Shown here piece after piece: positions 24,696 to 33,592 of a DNA stretch of 35,301 nt. The notes beneath the pieces were generated by a model. The model was given only the letters and a program-made list of their open reading frames with translations, ran no database searches and had not been told where the DNA came from. The stretch is taken from the NCBI GenBank assembly GCA_004525545.1, contig SPCU01000006.1, positions 1 through 35,301 of the forward strand. The letters run 5' to 3'. Position 1 is the stretch's first letter; each line of letters opens with the position of its first letter. The translations under genes and the position numbers were made by a program. This DNA is from Methanomassiliicoccus sp. GTDB taxonomy: Archaea > Thermoplasmatota > Thermoplasmata > Methanomassiliicoccales > UBA472.

Positions 24696-25085
24696 ATGCA
24701 GAGCGATCCATTGAATGATGCGATGTCCACCATCAAGAACGCAGCGGCCGTGGGCAAGAGCGAGTGCCTCATTAGGCCCTCTTCCAAGCTCATCGGGCGG
24801 GTGCTCAAGGTGATGCAGGACAACGGTTACATCAACCAGTTCGAGTTCATAGAGGACGGCAAGGCCGGCGTGTTCAAGGTCAGGTTGCAGGGAAAGATCA
24901 ACAACTGCGGTGTGATCAAGCCACGTTACTCGGTGAAGAAAGTTGACATGGAGCAGTTCGAGGCCCGCTATCTGCCGGCCCAGGACTTCGGCGTGCTCAT
25001 ACTTACCACCACCGACGGCGTGATCACTCACATGCAGGCCAAGGAGAATGGCGTGGGCGGCAAGCTGCTAGCCTTCGTATACTGA
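24696..25085 (+). CDS. rps8: 30S ribosomal protein S8 (uS8)
   Basis: uS8 is a central-domain 16S rRNA binder and, in bacteria, the repressor of the spc operon. The 129-residue archaeal form starts [24 protein letters not shown], has [14 protein letters not shown] and [25 protein letters not shown], and ends with [17 protein letters not shown]. The ATG at 24696 follows GAGGTGAAAAAA. The in-frame GTG at 24687 is part of that site. Confidence 0.96.
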   Translation: MQSDPLNDAMSTIKNAAAVGKSECLIRPSSKLIGRVLKVMQDNGYINQFEFIEDGKAGVFKVRLQGKINNCGVIKPRYSVKKVDMEQFEARYLPAQDFGVLILTTTDGVITHMQAKENGVGGKLLAFVY

Positions 25086-25093
25086 GGGATGAC

Positions 25094-25642
25094 ATGACAG
25101 TAACAGGACATTTGGACGACACGGTGCACGTGCCCACAGAGGTCAAGGTTACCATGAAGGGCAGCGAGCTGACCGCCAAAGGACCGAAAGGTCAGGTCAT
25201 TCGCGACTTCGGTCACCCCAAGGTCAAGGTCTCCCTGAAGGAGGACTCCGTACACGTAGAGTGCGAGTACCCTCGCGTCAAGGAGAAGGCCTTGGTCGGT
25301 ACATACGCTGCACATATCAGGAACATGATCGAAGGGGCCAATCACGGGTTCGAATACGCCATGAAAGTGGTCTATTCCCACTTCCCTATGAAGATCGTGG
25401 TGAAGGGCGAAAAGTTCGTCATCGAGAACTTCTTGGGAGAGAAGGCTCCACGCTCGGCGGTCATATTGGAAGGCGCCAAGGTCGTGGTAAAGGGTAACGA
25501 GGTATTCGTCACCGGGTCCGATCTGGAGAAGGTCTCCCAGACCGCTGCCAACATCGAACGTGCCACTAAGATCCGCGGATTCGACCCTAGGGTGTTCCAG
25601 GATGGTATCTACATCGTAGAGAAGGCAAGGAGGCCGAAGTAA
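25094..25642 (+). CDS. rpl6: 50S ribosomal protein L6 (uL6)
   Basis: uL6 has two related RNA-binding domains near the sarcin-ricin loop. The 182-residue protein has VKVTMKGSELTAKGPKGQVIRDF in the first domain and HFPMKIVVKGEKFVIENFLGEKAPR in the second. It closes with TGSDLEKVSQTAANIERATKI and DPRVFQDGIYIVEKARRPK, all typical of archaeal L6. Its stop overlaps the L32e start by one base. Confidence 0.97.
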   Translation: MTVTGHLDDTVHVPTEVKVTMKGSELTAKGPKGQVIRDFGHPKVKVSLKEDSVHVECEYPRVKEKALVGTYAAHIRNMIEGANHGFEYAMKVVYSHFPMKIVVKGEKFVIENFLGEKAPRSAVILEGAKVVVKGNEVFVTGSDLEKVSQTAANIERATKIRGFDPRVFQDGIYIVEKARRPK

Positions 25643-26292
25643 TGTCGGCGAAGAAGGAGATCAAGAGCATACAGGACCTTCCCTACTTCAGGGATGAGTA
25701 CACCGCACAACTGGCCGAAATGGACATAGGGGAGCTTGACGAGCTTTTGGAGGCGTTGCAGGACGAGCAGCGCAAGAAGGAGATCGTCGACGCCCTGGAC
25801 GGTGTAGGCAACAAGATCGCCGACCACTGGATAGAGATGTTGGAAGAGGTGGAGACGGAGATAGTCGAGACCGCGGACGAGATCAAACCGGTCGTGAAGG
25901 TCAAGCCCGTGCTCACCGAAGAGATAAAAGCTGCTCTGGAAATGAGGAACGGCAAGAACCGTAAACGCCCCGCGTTCCTCAGACAGGAATGGTTCCGGTA
26001 CTCGAAGCTCGGCGAAAAATGGAGAAAGCCCAGGGGCATACACTCCAAGATGCGTCGGCATCTATCGTACCGCCCACCGGTGGTCTCGATAGGTTTCCGC
26101 GGACCTAAGATGGTACGCGACTACCATCCCTCTGGTTTCCAGGAGGTCATGGTGTATAACCCCGACCAAGTGGAGAACGTGGACCCCAAGGTGCAGGCGA
26201 TACGCATCGGCGGCACCGTGGGTGGAAGGAAGAGAATGGCAATAACCAGTAAGGCGGATGAATTGGGAATCCGCATACTCAACAGGACGTGA
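25642..26292 (+). CDS. rpl32e: 50S ribosomal protein L32e (eL32) with long N-terminal extension
   Basis: eL32 is an archaeal/eukaryal large-subunit protein. The 216-residue product has the conserved core in its second half: RPAFLRQEWFRYSKLGEKWRKPRG, SKMRRHLSYRPPVVSIGFRGPK and VQAIRIGGTVGGRKRMAI. The first 90 or so residues are an acidic helical extension. It includes ALDGVGNKIADHW, which resembles a helix-hairpin-helix element. Extensions of this sort occur in some euryarchaeal L32e, but they are absent from the minimal family core of about 110-130 residues. Confidence 0.95.
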   Translation: MSAKKEIKSIQDLPYFRDEYTAQLAEMDIGELDELLEALQDEQRKKEIVDALDGVGNKIADHWIEMLEEVETEIVETADEIKPVVKVKPVLTEEIKAALEMRNGKNRKRPAFLRQEWFRYSKLGEKWRKPRGIHSKMRRHLSYRPPVVSIGFRGPKMVRDYHPSGFQEVMVYNPDQVENVDPKVQAIRIGGTVGGRKRMAITSKADELGIRILNRT

Positions 26293-26297
26293 GAACG

Positions 26298-26753
26298 ATG
26301 GATCTAAAGAACCAGAAGCGCATGGCGGCCGAAGTCATGAAGTGCGGTGAGAACCGGGTCTGGATAGACCCTAACCGCATAGAGGACATCGCAGACGCTA
26401 TAACCCGGGCGGACATTAGGACCGCCATCCAATCCGGGTCCATCCGCGCCTTGCCCAAAAAGGGCATATCCCGAGGCAGGACCCGCCACCGGCTGGCCCA
26501 GAAAGCTAAGGGACGCAGGCGTGGACAGGGCAGCAGGAAGGGTACCTCCAATGCCAGAAGGCCAAAGAAGGAGGCATGGATCCAGACGATCAGGCCACTG
26601 CGTGCCACGCTGCGCGAGCTGCGGGACGGGGGCAAGATCACAAGATCCGTATACCGGGAATTCTACATGAAGGCCAAGGGAGGCATGTTCAGGAGCAGGA
26701 ACAACCTGCTAATGCACTTGAAGACCGAAGGCTACCTTAAGGGGGAGAACTGA
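26298..26753 (+). CDS. rpl19e: 50S ribosomal protein L19e (eL19)
   Basis: eL19 is an archaeal/eukaryal protein that forms inter-subunit contacts. The 151-residue protein starts MDLKNQKRMAAEVMKCGENRVW, the family consensus. It continues with ALPKKGISRGRTRHRLAQKAKGRRRG and ends with a helical region (YREFYMKAKGGMFRSRNNLLMHL). The ATG at 26298 is preferred to an overlapping in-frame GTG at 26289. Its stop overlaps L18 by one base (TGATG). Confidence 0.96.
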   Translation: MDLKNQKRMAAEVMKCGENRVWIDPNRIEDIADAITRADIRTAIQSGSIRALPKKGISRGRTRHRLAQKAKGRRRGQGSRKGTSNARRPKKEAWIQTIRPLRATLRELRDGGKITRSVYREFYMKAKGGMFRSRNNLLMHLKTEGYLKGEN

Positions 26754-27253
26754 TGGCGCGAGGACCGAGATACAAGTTGGCCTTCCGCCGCCGGCGTGAG
26801 GGCAGGACCGATTACCGACAGAGGGCTCGTCTGCTACGGGCGAGGATACCGCGGGCCGTGGTCCGCACCTCCCTGAGGCACACCAGCATTCAGATAGTGG
26901 ACTTCGACCCCAAGGGCGACCAGGTGCTGGTCACCGCCCACTCCCGCGAAGTGGTGGAGATGGGATGGACCAAGGCCGCCGGCAATGTGCCGGCCGCATA
27001 CCTGACCGGCTACCTGGCCGGGAAGAAGGCCGTGGCCAAGGGACTGACAGAGGCGGTGCTCGACATCGGCCTCAAGGTGCCAGCAAAGGGCGCCACCGTG
27101 TTCGCTGCCCTGAAGGGCATGCTGGACGCGGGCATGAAGATCCCCCACGGAGAGGAAGTGCTGCCTAGCAAGGAACGCCTGGCAGGCAAGCACATCAGTG
27201 AGGACGTGGAGAAGATGGTACAGGACATCAAGAGCCGCATGGAGGCTGATTAA
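26753..27253 (+). CDS. rpl18: 50S ribosomal protein L18 (uL18)
   Basis: uL18 carries 5S rRNA with L5 into the central protuberance. The 166-residue archaeal form starts [24 protein letters not shown]. It has [38 protein letters not shown] and the C-terminal [19 protein letters not shown]. It is longer than bacterial L18, as expected. The S5 start follows one base after its stop. Confidence 0.96.
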   Translation: MARGPRYKLAFRRRREGRTDYRQRARLLRARIPRAVVRTSLRHTSIQIVDFDPKGDQVLVTAHSREVVEMGWTKAAGNVPAAYLTGYLAGKKAVAKGLTEAVLDIGLKVPAKGATVFAALKGMLDAGMKIPHGEEVLPSKERLAGKHISEDVEKMVQDIKSRMEAD

Positions 27254-27254
27254 T

Positions 27255-27935
27255 ATGGAATGGGTACCCATGACCAGATTGGGAAATATGGTGCTCAACG
27301 GTGAAATAACCACCATGAGCCAGGCCCTGGCCACCAAGCTCCCACTGCGCGAGGCGCAGATCGTGGACATACTGCTCCCCGACCTGAAGGACGAGGTCAT
27401 CGACGTCAACATCGTGCAGAGGATGACCGACTCCGGTAGGAGGGTCAAGTTCAGGATCACCTGTGTGGTCGGAAACGGCGACGGTTATATCGGCATTGGC
27501 AGAGCCAAGGGAAAGGAGGTTGGACCCTCCATCCGCAAGGCCATCGACAACGCCAAGTTGAACATCATCGAGATCAAGCGCGGTTGCGGATCGTGGGAAT
27601 GTGGGTGCGGAACGCCCCACTCCCTGCCATTCACCGTGGTCGGCAAGTCCGGCTCGGTAGTAGTGGTGCTCAAGCCCGCCCCCCGGGGTATATCCCTGGC
27701 GGTCGGCGACGTGGCCAAGAGCATCCTTACATTGGCCGGGGTCAAGGACTCTTGGGGATATGCCAAGGGTCACACCAAGACCACCGTTAACTACGCCTAC
27801 GCCACTTACTACGCCCTAAGGAACACCATCGAGATGAGGGTGTCCGAGGAGCAGGAGAAGCGGCAGCACATCGTCAGCGGTCCGATGCAAATGCACATGG
27901 CCGAGGACGATCAGGCACAGCAGCAGGGAGAGTGA
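27255..27935 (+). CDS. rps5: 30S ribosomal protein S5 (uS5)
   Basis: uS5 helps set decoding accuracy and lines the mRNA entry channel. The 226-residue archaeal form starts [19 protein letters not shown]. It has a dsRBD-like domain ([27 protein letters not shown]) and a C-terminal domain including [25 protein letters not shown] and [15 protein letters not shown]. The start at 27255 is chosen because the frame upstream lies within L18, and GGAGG is about 10 nt before this ATG. Confidence 0.96.
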   Translation: MEWVPMTRLGNMVLNGEITTMSQALATKLPLREAQIVDILLPDLKDEVIDVNIVQRMTDSGRRVKFRITCVVGNGDGYIGIGRAKGKEVGPSIRKAIDNAKLNIIEIKRGCGSWECGCGTPHSLPFTVVGKSGSVVVVLKPAPRGISLAVGDVAKSILTLAGVKDSWGYAKGHTKTTVNYAYATYYALRNTIEMRVSEEQEKRQHIVSGPMQMHMAEDDQAQQQGE

Positions 27936-27940
27936 GCTTC

Positions 27941-28405
27941 ATGGCATATGCAGCAATTAGAATTCGTGGCCACTCCGGAGTGAAAGGCGATATCGAGGAT
28001 ACCATGCTCATGCTCCGCCTGACCCGAGCCAACCACTGCGTTGTGCTACAGGAGACCCCAGAGATAAAGGGCATGCTGATGAAGGCTAAGGACTACATTA
28101 CCTGGGGCGAGGTTTCCGAAGAGACCCTGGCCAGAATGATAAAGTTCCGTGGCCGGCTCATAGGCGACAAGCCCATTGACGATGAGGTGGTCAAGGAGAG
28201 CACCCCCTTCGGTTCCATAATGGCCTTCGCCAAGGGCGTGTCCAAGGGCGAGACCAAGTATTCGGAAATGAAGGACGTAAAGCCACTATTCCGCCTGAGC
28301 CCGCCTAGGAAAGGTTACGAAGGTGTCAAACGCGGCTTCGGGGCCGGAGGCGCCCTGGGCTACCGGGGAGAGGAGATCAACGATCTCATCTCCAGGATGA
28401 TCTGA
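27941..28405 (+). CDS. rpl30: 50S ribosomal protein L30 (uL30)
   Basis: The 154-residue protein is the long archaeal/eukaryal uL30 (eukaryal L7-like). It starts MAYAAIRIRGHSGVKGDIEDTMLMLRL and has NHCVVLQETPEIKGMLMKAKDYITWGE and FRLSPPRKGYEGVKRGFGAGGALGYRG. The ATG at 27941 follows GGAGAG at a suitable distance. An in-frame GTG at 27932 overlaps the S5 stop. Confidence 0.96.
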   Translation: MAYAAIRIRGHSGVKGDIEDTMLMLRLTRANHCVVLQETPEIKGMLMKAKDYITWGEVSEETLARMIKFRGRLIGDKPIDDEVVKESTPFGSIMAFAKGVSKGETKYSEMKDVKPLFRLSPPRKGYEGVKRGFGAGGALGYRGEEINDLISRMI

Positions 28406-28417
28406 AGGTGAACTAAG

Positions 28418-28846
28418 ATGGTAAGCAGGACTGAGAAGTTCAGAGGCTCCAGGACCCACGGTCGCGGAAAGAAGGCTGGACGTGGTGCCGGTAAGCGCGG
28501 CGGAACGGGCAACGCCGGGTTGCACAAACACAAGGCCCAGTACATGTTGAAATATATGCCCGATCACTTCGGCCGGCACGGTTTCAAGCGGCCTCAGAAG
28601 ATGGTCTGCGCTAAGATCACCATTAACGTGGGCGATCTGGAGCAGATCATGGACGCTATGAAGGTCCAAGGTACCGCGGTGGAGAGGGACGGAACGATAG
28701 CCGTTGACCTCACCGCCATGGGCGTGGACAAGCTGCTGGGTAATGGCCAAGTGAGCAAATCTCTGGAGATCACCGTTTCCGAGATCACAGCTTTGGCCAA
28801 GGCTAAGATTGAAGAGGCAGGCGGTCATATCGTGATGCCAGAGTAA
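28418..28846 (+). CDS. rpl15: 50S ribosomal protein L15 (uL15)
   Basis: uL15 is a late-assembling large-subunit protein. The 142-residue archaeal form has the glycine/basic N-terminal region RGSRTHGRGKKAGRGAGKRGGTGNAGLHKHK, seen here as FRGSRTHGRGKKAG and onward, then DHFGRHGFKRPQ. A C-terminal globular domain ends VSEITALAKAKIEEAGGHIVMPE. AGGTGAACTAAG precedes the ATG. It is the last ribosomal protein of the operon; secY follows 17 bases later. Confidence 0.95.
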   Translation: MVSRTEKFRGSRTHGRGKKAGRGAGKRGGTGNAGLHKHKAQYMLKYMPDHFGRHGFKRPQKMVCAKITINVGDLEQIMDAMKVQGTAVERDGTIAVDLTAMGVDKLLGNGQVSKSLEITVSEITALAKAKIEEAGGHIVMPE

Positions 28847-28863
28847 AGTATCGCGTGGTATTC

Positions 28864-30444
28864 ATGGCCGAAGACCAGAAGAGCAGGCTGTATAAGCTCA
28901 AGCCTATAACCGACCGCCTACCGGCGGTCACCAAACCCGAGGGGCATGTCCATTTCAGGACCAAGATGTTGTGGGTCGTAGTCATACTAGTGTTCTACTT
29001 CGTTATGACCAACATCTTCCTGTATGGGCTGGATAGCTCAAGCACTATCGATCTTTTCGCCCAGTACCGCGCCATCCTGGCCGGTGCGCAGGGATCCCTG
29101 ATGCACTTGGGCATAGGTCCGATAGTCACTGCATCCATCATCATGCAGTTGTTCGTGGGAGCCAAGATCATCAAGCTCGATCTCACGGACCGTGAAGATA
29201 AGGCAGTCTATCAAAGCAGCCAGAAGTTCCTGGTCATAGTCATGATACTAGTGGAGTCCGTGCCTCAGGTGTTCGGATACCTAGTACCATCGGACAATTT
29301 CATCGGAGGGTTGAGCGGAACCTTCGGAGACTCGGGGATAATCAATGGCGAGAACGTCGCCAGAACCATCATCGTCCTGCAGCTCTGTGTCGGTTCCTAT
29401 CTGGTCTTCCTATTGGACGAGGTAGTATCCAAATGGGGTATAGGCAGCGGTATCTCGCTGTTCATCGCCGCCGGCGTGGCCGAAGCGCTTTTCACCGGAA
29501 CGTTGAACACTGAGGGATACGACCCCGATATGGCCCTAAGCACCAACAATCCGCCGGTCGGGGCCATACCGAAAACGATCTTTATATTGACAAACACGTC
29601 CGCGCAGGGTTTGGTAGGCGGAGGCTATGAACAAATTTTAATACAAAATCCCAATCCATTGATAGCTTTGGTAGGGACGGTAATCATCTTCCTGTTCGTC
29701 GCTTATGCCGAATCATCCCGCATCGAGCTTCCGCTGGCACACGGCACTGCCCGTGGGGCGCGTGGACGATATCCTATCAAACTGATCTACGCCTCCAATA
29801 TCCCGGTCATCTTGATGGCCGCGCTATTGGCCAACATCAGCATGTTCACAATGCTGCTTTACACCAATGGTGCGCTCAGTGGCATCCCGCTGCTGGGAGG
29901 GCAGGATTGGTTAGGCTCATACGCTGCTGGACAGACCAATCCGACCGGAGGTCTGGCCTGGTACGTTTCAACGCCACGCGGGGTAGGTGATTGGCTGTTG
30001 CCCATGTTGGACCCAGGCGCTTATGGCAGCATGACCTTTGGTCATGGATCGCTGCAGATAATGGCCCACGTGCTGGTCTACGTCGGACTGATGGTCGGAG
30101 GGTCCATTCTCTTCGCCAAGTTCTGGATCATGACCACCAATATGGGTCCAGAAGCGGTCGCCAGACAGATCGAGTCCAGCGGACTGCAGATCCCCGGTTT
30201 CCGTCGCGATCCACGGGTGCTCAAGAGAGTGCTGGAGAGATACATCCCCATCGTCACCGTCATCAGCGGAGCGGTGGTGGGCGGCCTAGCGGCCGGTGCC
30301 GACCTGATCGGTACGGTCGGCAATGCCAGCGGTACAGGTGTGCTGCTGGCGGTGGGCATAATGATACAGTTCTATGAGGCCATTGGTAGGGAGCAGATGA
30401 TGGAGATGCACCCAGTGCTGAGAGGCTTCTTCGGAGGAGATTGA
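28864..30444 (+). CDS. secY: Protein translocase subunit SecY (Sec61 alpha)
   Basis: SecY is the channel of the Sec translocon. The 526-residue protein has the cytoplasmic N-terminal part, TM1 (MLWVVVILVFYFVMTNIFLYG), the plug/TM2 region QGSLMHLGIGPIVTASIIMQL and DDE-like charged loops. It also has VGSYLVFLLDEVVSKWGIGSGISLFIAAGVAEALF and the C-terminal IMIQFYEAIGREQMMEMHP. It is longer than most archaeal SecY (about 440-490). The extra length is in predicted external loops, such as residues near GGQDWLGSYAAGQTNPTGG and LDPGAYGSMTFGHGS. An in-frame GTG at 28855 is the alternative start; neither has a strong binding site. Confidence 0.96.
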   Translation: MAEDQKSRLYKLKPITDRLPAVTKPEGHVHFRTKMLWVVVILVFYFVMTNIFLYGLDSSSTIDLFAQYRAILAGAQGSLMHLGIGPIVTASIIMQLFVGAKIIKLDLTDREDKAVYQSSQKFLVIVMILVESVPQVFGYLVPSDNFIGGLSGTFGDSGIINGENVARTIIVLQLCVGSYLVFLLDEVVSKWGIGSGISLFIAAGVAEALFTGTLNTEGYDPDMALSTNNPPVGAIPKTIFILTNTSAQGLVGGGYEQILIQNPNPLIALVGTVIIFLFVAYAESSRIELPLAHGTARGARGRYPIKLIYASNIPVILMAALLANISMFTMLLYTNGALSGIPLLGGQDWLGSYAAGQTNPTGGLAWYVSTPRGVGDWLLPMLDPGAYGSMTFGHGSLQIMAHVLVYVGLMVGGSILFAKFWIMTTNMGPEAVARQIESSGLQIPGFRRDPRVLKRVLERYIPIVTVISGAVVGGLAAGADLIGTVGNASGTGVLLAVGIMIQFYEAIGREQMMEMHPVLRGFFGGD

Positions 30445-30448
30445 AAAA

Positions 30449-31102
30449 ATGGCTGACGCACCAGTTCCGGACGCCAAGGCGACGACCAACAGGATGGTGA
30501 TGATATTCATCTTCATCCTGGCCTTGTTCGTCATGTTCGACCCCTCGCTGCGTTCCGCCCTAGGCGGCGTGGTGGGACTAGCTCTGAACCCGTTATGGGG
30601 ATTCGGCGGTGATTTCCCGGTGGCAACACTGTTCATCACTGGCATGTTCATGACCGGTATGACGATCACTGTGAGGCACTTCTTCACCGATTACGTGAAG
30701 CAGGCTGAAAGCCAGAAGATGATCGGAGCTTTCAACAAAGAGTTGAGGCAGGCCCGCCTGGACAACAACACCTACAAGCTGAAGAAGATGACGGAGCAGC
30801 AGCCCCAGATCATGAAGGCTTCCATGGCCCAGACGACCACTCAGTTGAAGCTGATGCCGGTGACCATGCTCATCGTCATCCCGATCTTCGCCTGGCTGGC
30901 TGTGTTCACAGGGGACCTGGATAGCACCAGGATGTCCGTCCCATGGTCGAACCTGGCCGATCTGAACGCCTCATACCTGTTCCCGGCCTGGATCCTGCTG
31001 TACTCCCTGATCAGCATCCCCTTCGGTCAGCTACTGTCCCGGGGGCTTAGGTACTTCTCCTTCAAGAAGCGCCTGAACGCACTGACAGCAGCCGGGAAAT
31101 GA
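30449..31102 (+). CDS. DUF106 / EMC3-TMCO1-like membrane protein of the Oxa1 superfamily
   Basis: DUF106 proteins are archaeal relatives of YidC/Oxa1/EMC3 that are thought to help insert membrane proteins. The 217-residue product shows the family layout. There are N-terminal membrane segments (about 15-30 and 58-76), then a cytoplasmic coiled coil (about 80-125, FTDYVKQAESQKMIGAFNKEL onward). Two more membrane segments follow (about 133-156 and 175-197) and a basic end FKKRLNALTAAGK. It starts 4 bases after secY, matching the conserved linkage in euryarchaea, and overlaps cmk by four bases. Confidence 0.9.
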   Translation: MADAPVPDAKATTNRMVMIFIFILALFVMFDPSLRSALGGVVGLALNPLWGFGGDFPVATLFITGMFMTGMTITVRHFFTDYVKQAESQKMIGAFNKELRQARLDNNTYKLKKMTEQQPQIMKASMAQTTTQLKLMPVTMLIVIPIFAWLAVFTGDLDSTRMSVPWSNLADLNASYLFPAWILLYSLISIPFGQLLSRGLRYFSFKKRLNALTAAGK

Positions 31103-31629
31103 TCGTCACCATCAGCGGTCTGATCGGAAGCGGCAAGACCACTGTTTGCCGAACGCTCGGCGAACGGTTGGGGTACCGCACGATCATATCCGGGCTGGTC
31201 TTCCGAGAGATGGCTAGTGAAATGGACCTATCTTTGGAGGAGTTCGGCCATCGGGCCGAGGCCGACCCCAAGTACGACCGTCTGATAGACGAACGCATGG
31301 TGGACATCGCCCGAAAGGAGGACAATGTCATCCTGGAAGGGCGCCTGGCCGGACAGATGTTGCGCCGCAACTCCATTCCGGCCTTCTGCATTTTTTTGGA
31401 CGCTCCCCTAGAGATACGCACCCAACGCGTCTCCGGACGGGAAGGTGTAGCCTTACGCGAGGCCATGGACGAGATGAGCGCCCGCGAGGCTAGCGAAGTG
31501 CTAAGGTATCGCAAATACTACGATATTGACGTGACCGACCGTTCCATATACGATATGGTGATCGACACTGGTGCGCTGACCCCGGAGCAAGTGGTCGACA
31601 GCATCATCTACCGGATAAGGGGAGATTGA
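31099..31629 (+). CDS. cmk: Cytidylate kinase, archaeal type
   Basis: CMP kinase phosphorylates CMP and dCMP with ATP. The 176-residue protein has a P-loop GLIGSGKTT (7-15), then YRTIISGLVFREMA and the lid/NMP-binding features VILEGRLAGQML and RTQRVSGREG. It ends RYRKYYDIDVTDRSIYDMVIDTGAL. This short form is the archaeal type found between secY and cbf5. Its start overlaps the DUF106 gene (ATGA). Adenylate kinase, often present in this cluster, is absent here. Confidence 0.92.
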   Translation: MIVTISGLIGSGKTTVCRTLGERLGYRTIISGLVFREMASEMDLSLEEFGHRAEADPKYDRLIDERMVDIARKEDNVILEGRLAGQMLRRNSIPAFCIFLDAPLEIRTQRVSGREGVALREAMDEMSAREASEVLRYRKYYDIDVTDRSIYDMVIDTGALTPEQVVDSIIYRIRGD

Positions 31630-31630
31630 T

Positions 31631-32587
31631 ATGCTGGTGCGGGACAAGGCCCCTCGGACGCTACCGAACGGGAAGCGACCTGAGGACCGCAGCATAGAGG
31701 AGCTCCTGTCCGCCGGTGTCATCGTTCTTGACAAGGTTCAGGGGCCGACCTCCCATCAGGTCACCGCCTGGGTGCAGGACATGCTGGGGGTGGAGAAGAT
31801 AGGGCACGGCGGTACTCTGGACCCCAACGTGAGCGGCGTTCTGCCGATAGCTTTGGGAAAAGCGATACGCATGACCGACCTGGTGCTGCGTTCCGACAAA
31901 CAGTACGTCTGTCACCTCTACCTTCACCGTCAGGTTCCCGAAGAAAAGGTGCTCAACGTCATCGGCACCTTCGTAGGCGCCATCTATCAGACGCCGCCGG
32001 TCCGTTCCGCGGTCAAGATCCAGATGCGCGTGCGCAAGGTCCATTCCATCGACATCCTGGAGATGTCCGGACGGGATGTGCTCTTCAAGATCGATTGCGA
32101 CGCTGGGACGTACATACGCACGCTCTGCACCGATATCGGAGATGCGCTTGGCGTCGGTGCCAACATGAAAGCTCTGCGCCGCACCCGCTCGGGCAGGATG
32201 ACCGAAGATGAGGCGGTCACTTTGCAGGACCTGAAGGACGCCACGGTGCAATGGAAGCAGGGGGACGATTCCTGGTTGAGAAGCATGGTGCGCCCCATGG
32301 AGATATTGCTGGAGCCGTTGCCCAAGGTCATCGTAAAGGACGCTACGGTCGACGCCATAGCGCACGGGGCCGATCTGAACGCCCCGGGCATCGTCAGCTT
32401 GGACGAAGGAATAGAGAAGGGCGGTCCGGTGGCCATGCTCACCATGAAAGGAGAGGCGTTAGGTCTAGGGACCGCAGCCATGTCCTCCCGCGATATGTTC
32501 AAAGCTTACAAAGGCCGAGCGGTCAAGACCGTCCGGGTGTTCTTGCCAGAAGGTACGTACCCACGCATGTGGGGAGATCAGAAGTAG
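31631..32587 (+). CDS. cbf5: tRNA/rRNA pseudouridine synthase Cbf5 (TruB family)
   Basis: Cbf5 makes pseudouridine 55 in tRNA and, with H/ACA RNAs, Nop10, Gar1 and L7Ae, modifies rRNA. The 318-residue protein has VLDKVQGPTSHQVTAWV, the catalytic motif HGGTLDPNVSGVLPI with D64, the segment RSAVKIQMRVRKVHSIDIL and CDAGTYIRTLCTDIG. A C-terminal PUA domain (about 230-310, AIAHGADLNAPGIVSL) completes it. GGGGAGATT precedes the ATG. The usual neighbours L34e and L14e are missing from this cluster. The 3' end overlaps the convergent MBL gene by 10 bases. Confidence 0.95.
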   Translation: MLVRDKAPRTLPNGKRPEDRSIEELLSAGVIVLDKVQGPTSHQVTAWVQDMLGVEKIGHGGTLDPNVSGVLPIALGKAIRMTDLVLRSDKQYVCHLYLHRQVPEEKVLNVIGTFVGAIYQTPPVRSAVKIQMRVRKVHSIDILEMSGRDVLFKIDCDAGTYIRTLCTDIGDALGVGANMKALRRTRSGRMTEDEAVTLQDLKDATVQWKQGDDSWLRSMVRPMEILLEPLPKVIVKDATVDAIAHGADLNAPGIVSLDEGIEKGGPVAMLTMKGEALGLGTAAMSSRDMFKAYKGRAVKTVRVFLPEGTYPRMWGDQK

Positions 32588-33561
32588 CTGCCTAGATTGC
32601 TCTGCCCCTTTTTTAACGGCACGGCAGTGATCCCCAGCCGTTCCCTGATCTCCTTGGCCAATATCTCCTCTGAACCGTGGTGCATGTACACCTGGTCCGG
32701 AGAGCATCTCTTGACGAAGTCGATGATCTCGTAGAAATCGGCATGGTCGGAGTAGGCGAACCCCTCGTCCATGCCCCAGCTGCGCCCGCTCAGGCACCAG
32801 CCGGAGACGGTGGCGGTGCGCTTCTTTCCTAATGCGGAAAGACCGTTCTCCCCCTTGGTATTGTGACTGATGACCAGCTGCGGCGTATCGTCCGCAGGAT
32901 CGAACGGCAGATAATCGAACTTCAGGTCGTCCGCCTCCATCATGCGGGTGGTGTCCAGCACCGAACCGTGCAGCCGGGGCTGGAACTCCTTGAGCATGGT
33001 GGTCAGCTCTTGTGATTTGCCTAAAGGATAGGAATACAGCACCGCCGAGCATCCCTGGTTCAAGGTATCCTCCACCCAGTCGCGGATGACGCCCATCATG
33101 GCGTTGCGGTTCGGGAAGCGGTAGCGTGGATTTCCGTAAGTGGCCTCGATGATCAGCGCGTCGCACTTCTGCGGACGCGCTCCTTCCATGCCCAGACGGT
33201 CCTGGGGGCAGAAATCGCCAGTGTACAGCACCTTCTTTCCCTCGTCGATCATGAACATGTTGGAACCGAGTATGTGACCGGCACCGCTGGCATTGACCGA
33301 CGGAAGATCGCCACGCTCCACGTTCTCCAGGTAGTTCTTGGACTTCTTGCTCTTCACCCGCCCGCGCAGGCAGCGCAGGGTGATGTCCGAGCAGAACAGC
33401 GGACCGCCGTCGAAGCTCGAGGGCATGTGGTCGGAATGGGCGTGGGAGACGCAGCAAATACCGGCGGCAGAGACCTTGCGGGGGTCGAGAAAGTATTTCA
33501 TCTGGCCGGAAGTAACTTCTATGCCATTGCCTGAGACAACGGAAAGCCCATCTCCTTCCAT
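32578..33561 (-). CDS. MBL-fold beta-CASP-like nuclease (Cft2/SNM1-related)
   Basis: The 327-residue protein is a metallo-beta-lactamase-fold hydrolase. It has HAHSDH (40-45), GAGHILGSNMF (93-103), YTGDF (113-117), IEATYGN (138-144) and a late SGWCLSGR...AYSDHADF pair typical of Cft2-type RNA exonucleases and SNM1/Pso2-like DNA nucleases. All zinc ligands appear present. It lacks the N-terminal KH domains of archaeal CPSF-like aCPSF1. The ATG at 33561 is chosen because a TATA box lies 21-29 bases upstream, fitting a leaderless transcript. The upstream in-frame extension of 29 residues has no family character. Whether it acts on RNA or DNA is unclear. Confidence 0.8.
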   Translation of the reverse strand: MEGDGLSVVSGNGIEVTSGQMKYFLDPRKVSAAGICCVSHAHSDHMPSSFDGGPLFCSDITLRCLRGRVKSKKSKNYLENVERGDLPSVNASGAGHILGSNMFMIDEGKKVLYTGDFCPQDRLGMEGARPQKCDALIIEATYGNPRYRFPNRNAMMGVIRDWVEDTLNQGCSAVLYSYPLGKSQELTTMLKEFQPRLHGSVLDTTRMMEADDLKFDYLPFDPADDTPQLVISHNTKGENGLSALGKKRTATVSGWCLSGRSWGMDEGFAYSDHADFYEIIDFVKRCSPDQVYMHHGSEEILAKEIRERLGITAVPLKKGQSNLGSYF

Positions 33562-33581
33562 CGTCTGGACAATGCACCCTC

Positions 33582-33592
33582 GGATATTTACC
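33582..33592 (-). promoter_or_regulatory. TATA box of the MBL nuclease gene
   Basis: Read on the minus strand, GGTAAATATCC sits about 21-31 nt before the ATG at 33561. This supports leaderless initiation there and argues against the longer open frame starting at 33648. Confidence 0.55.
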
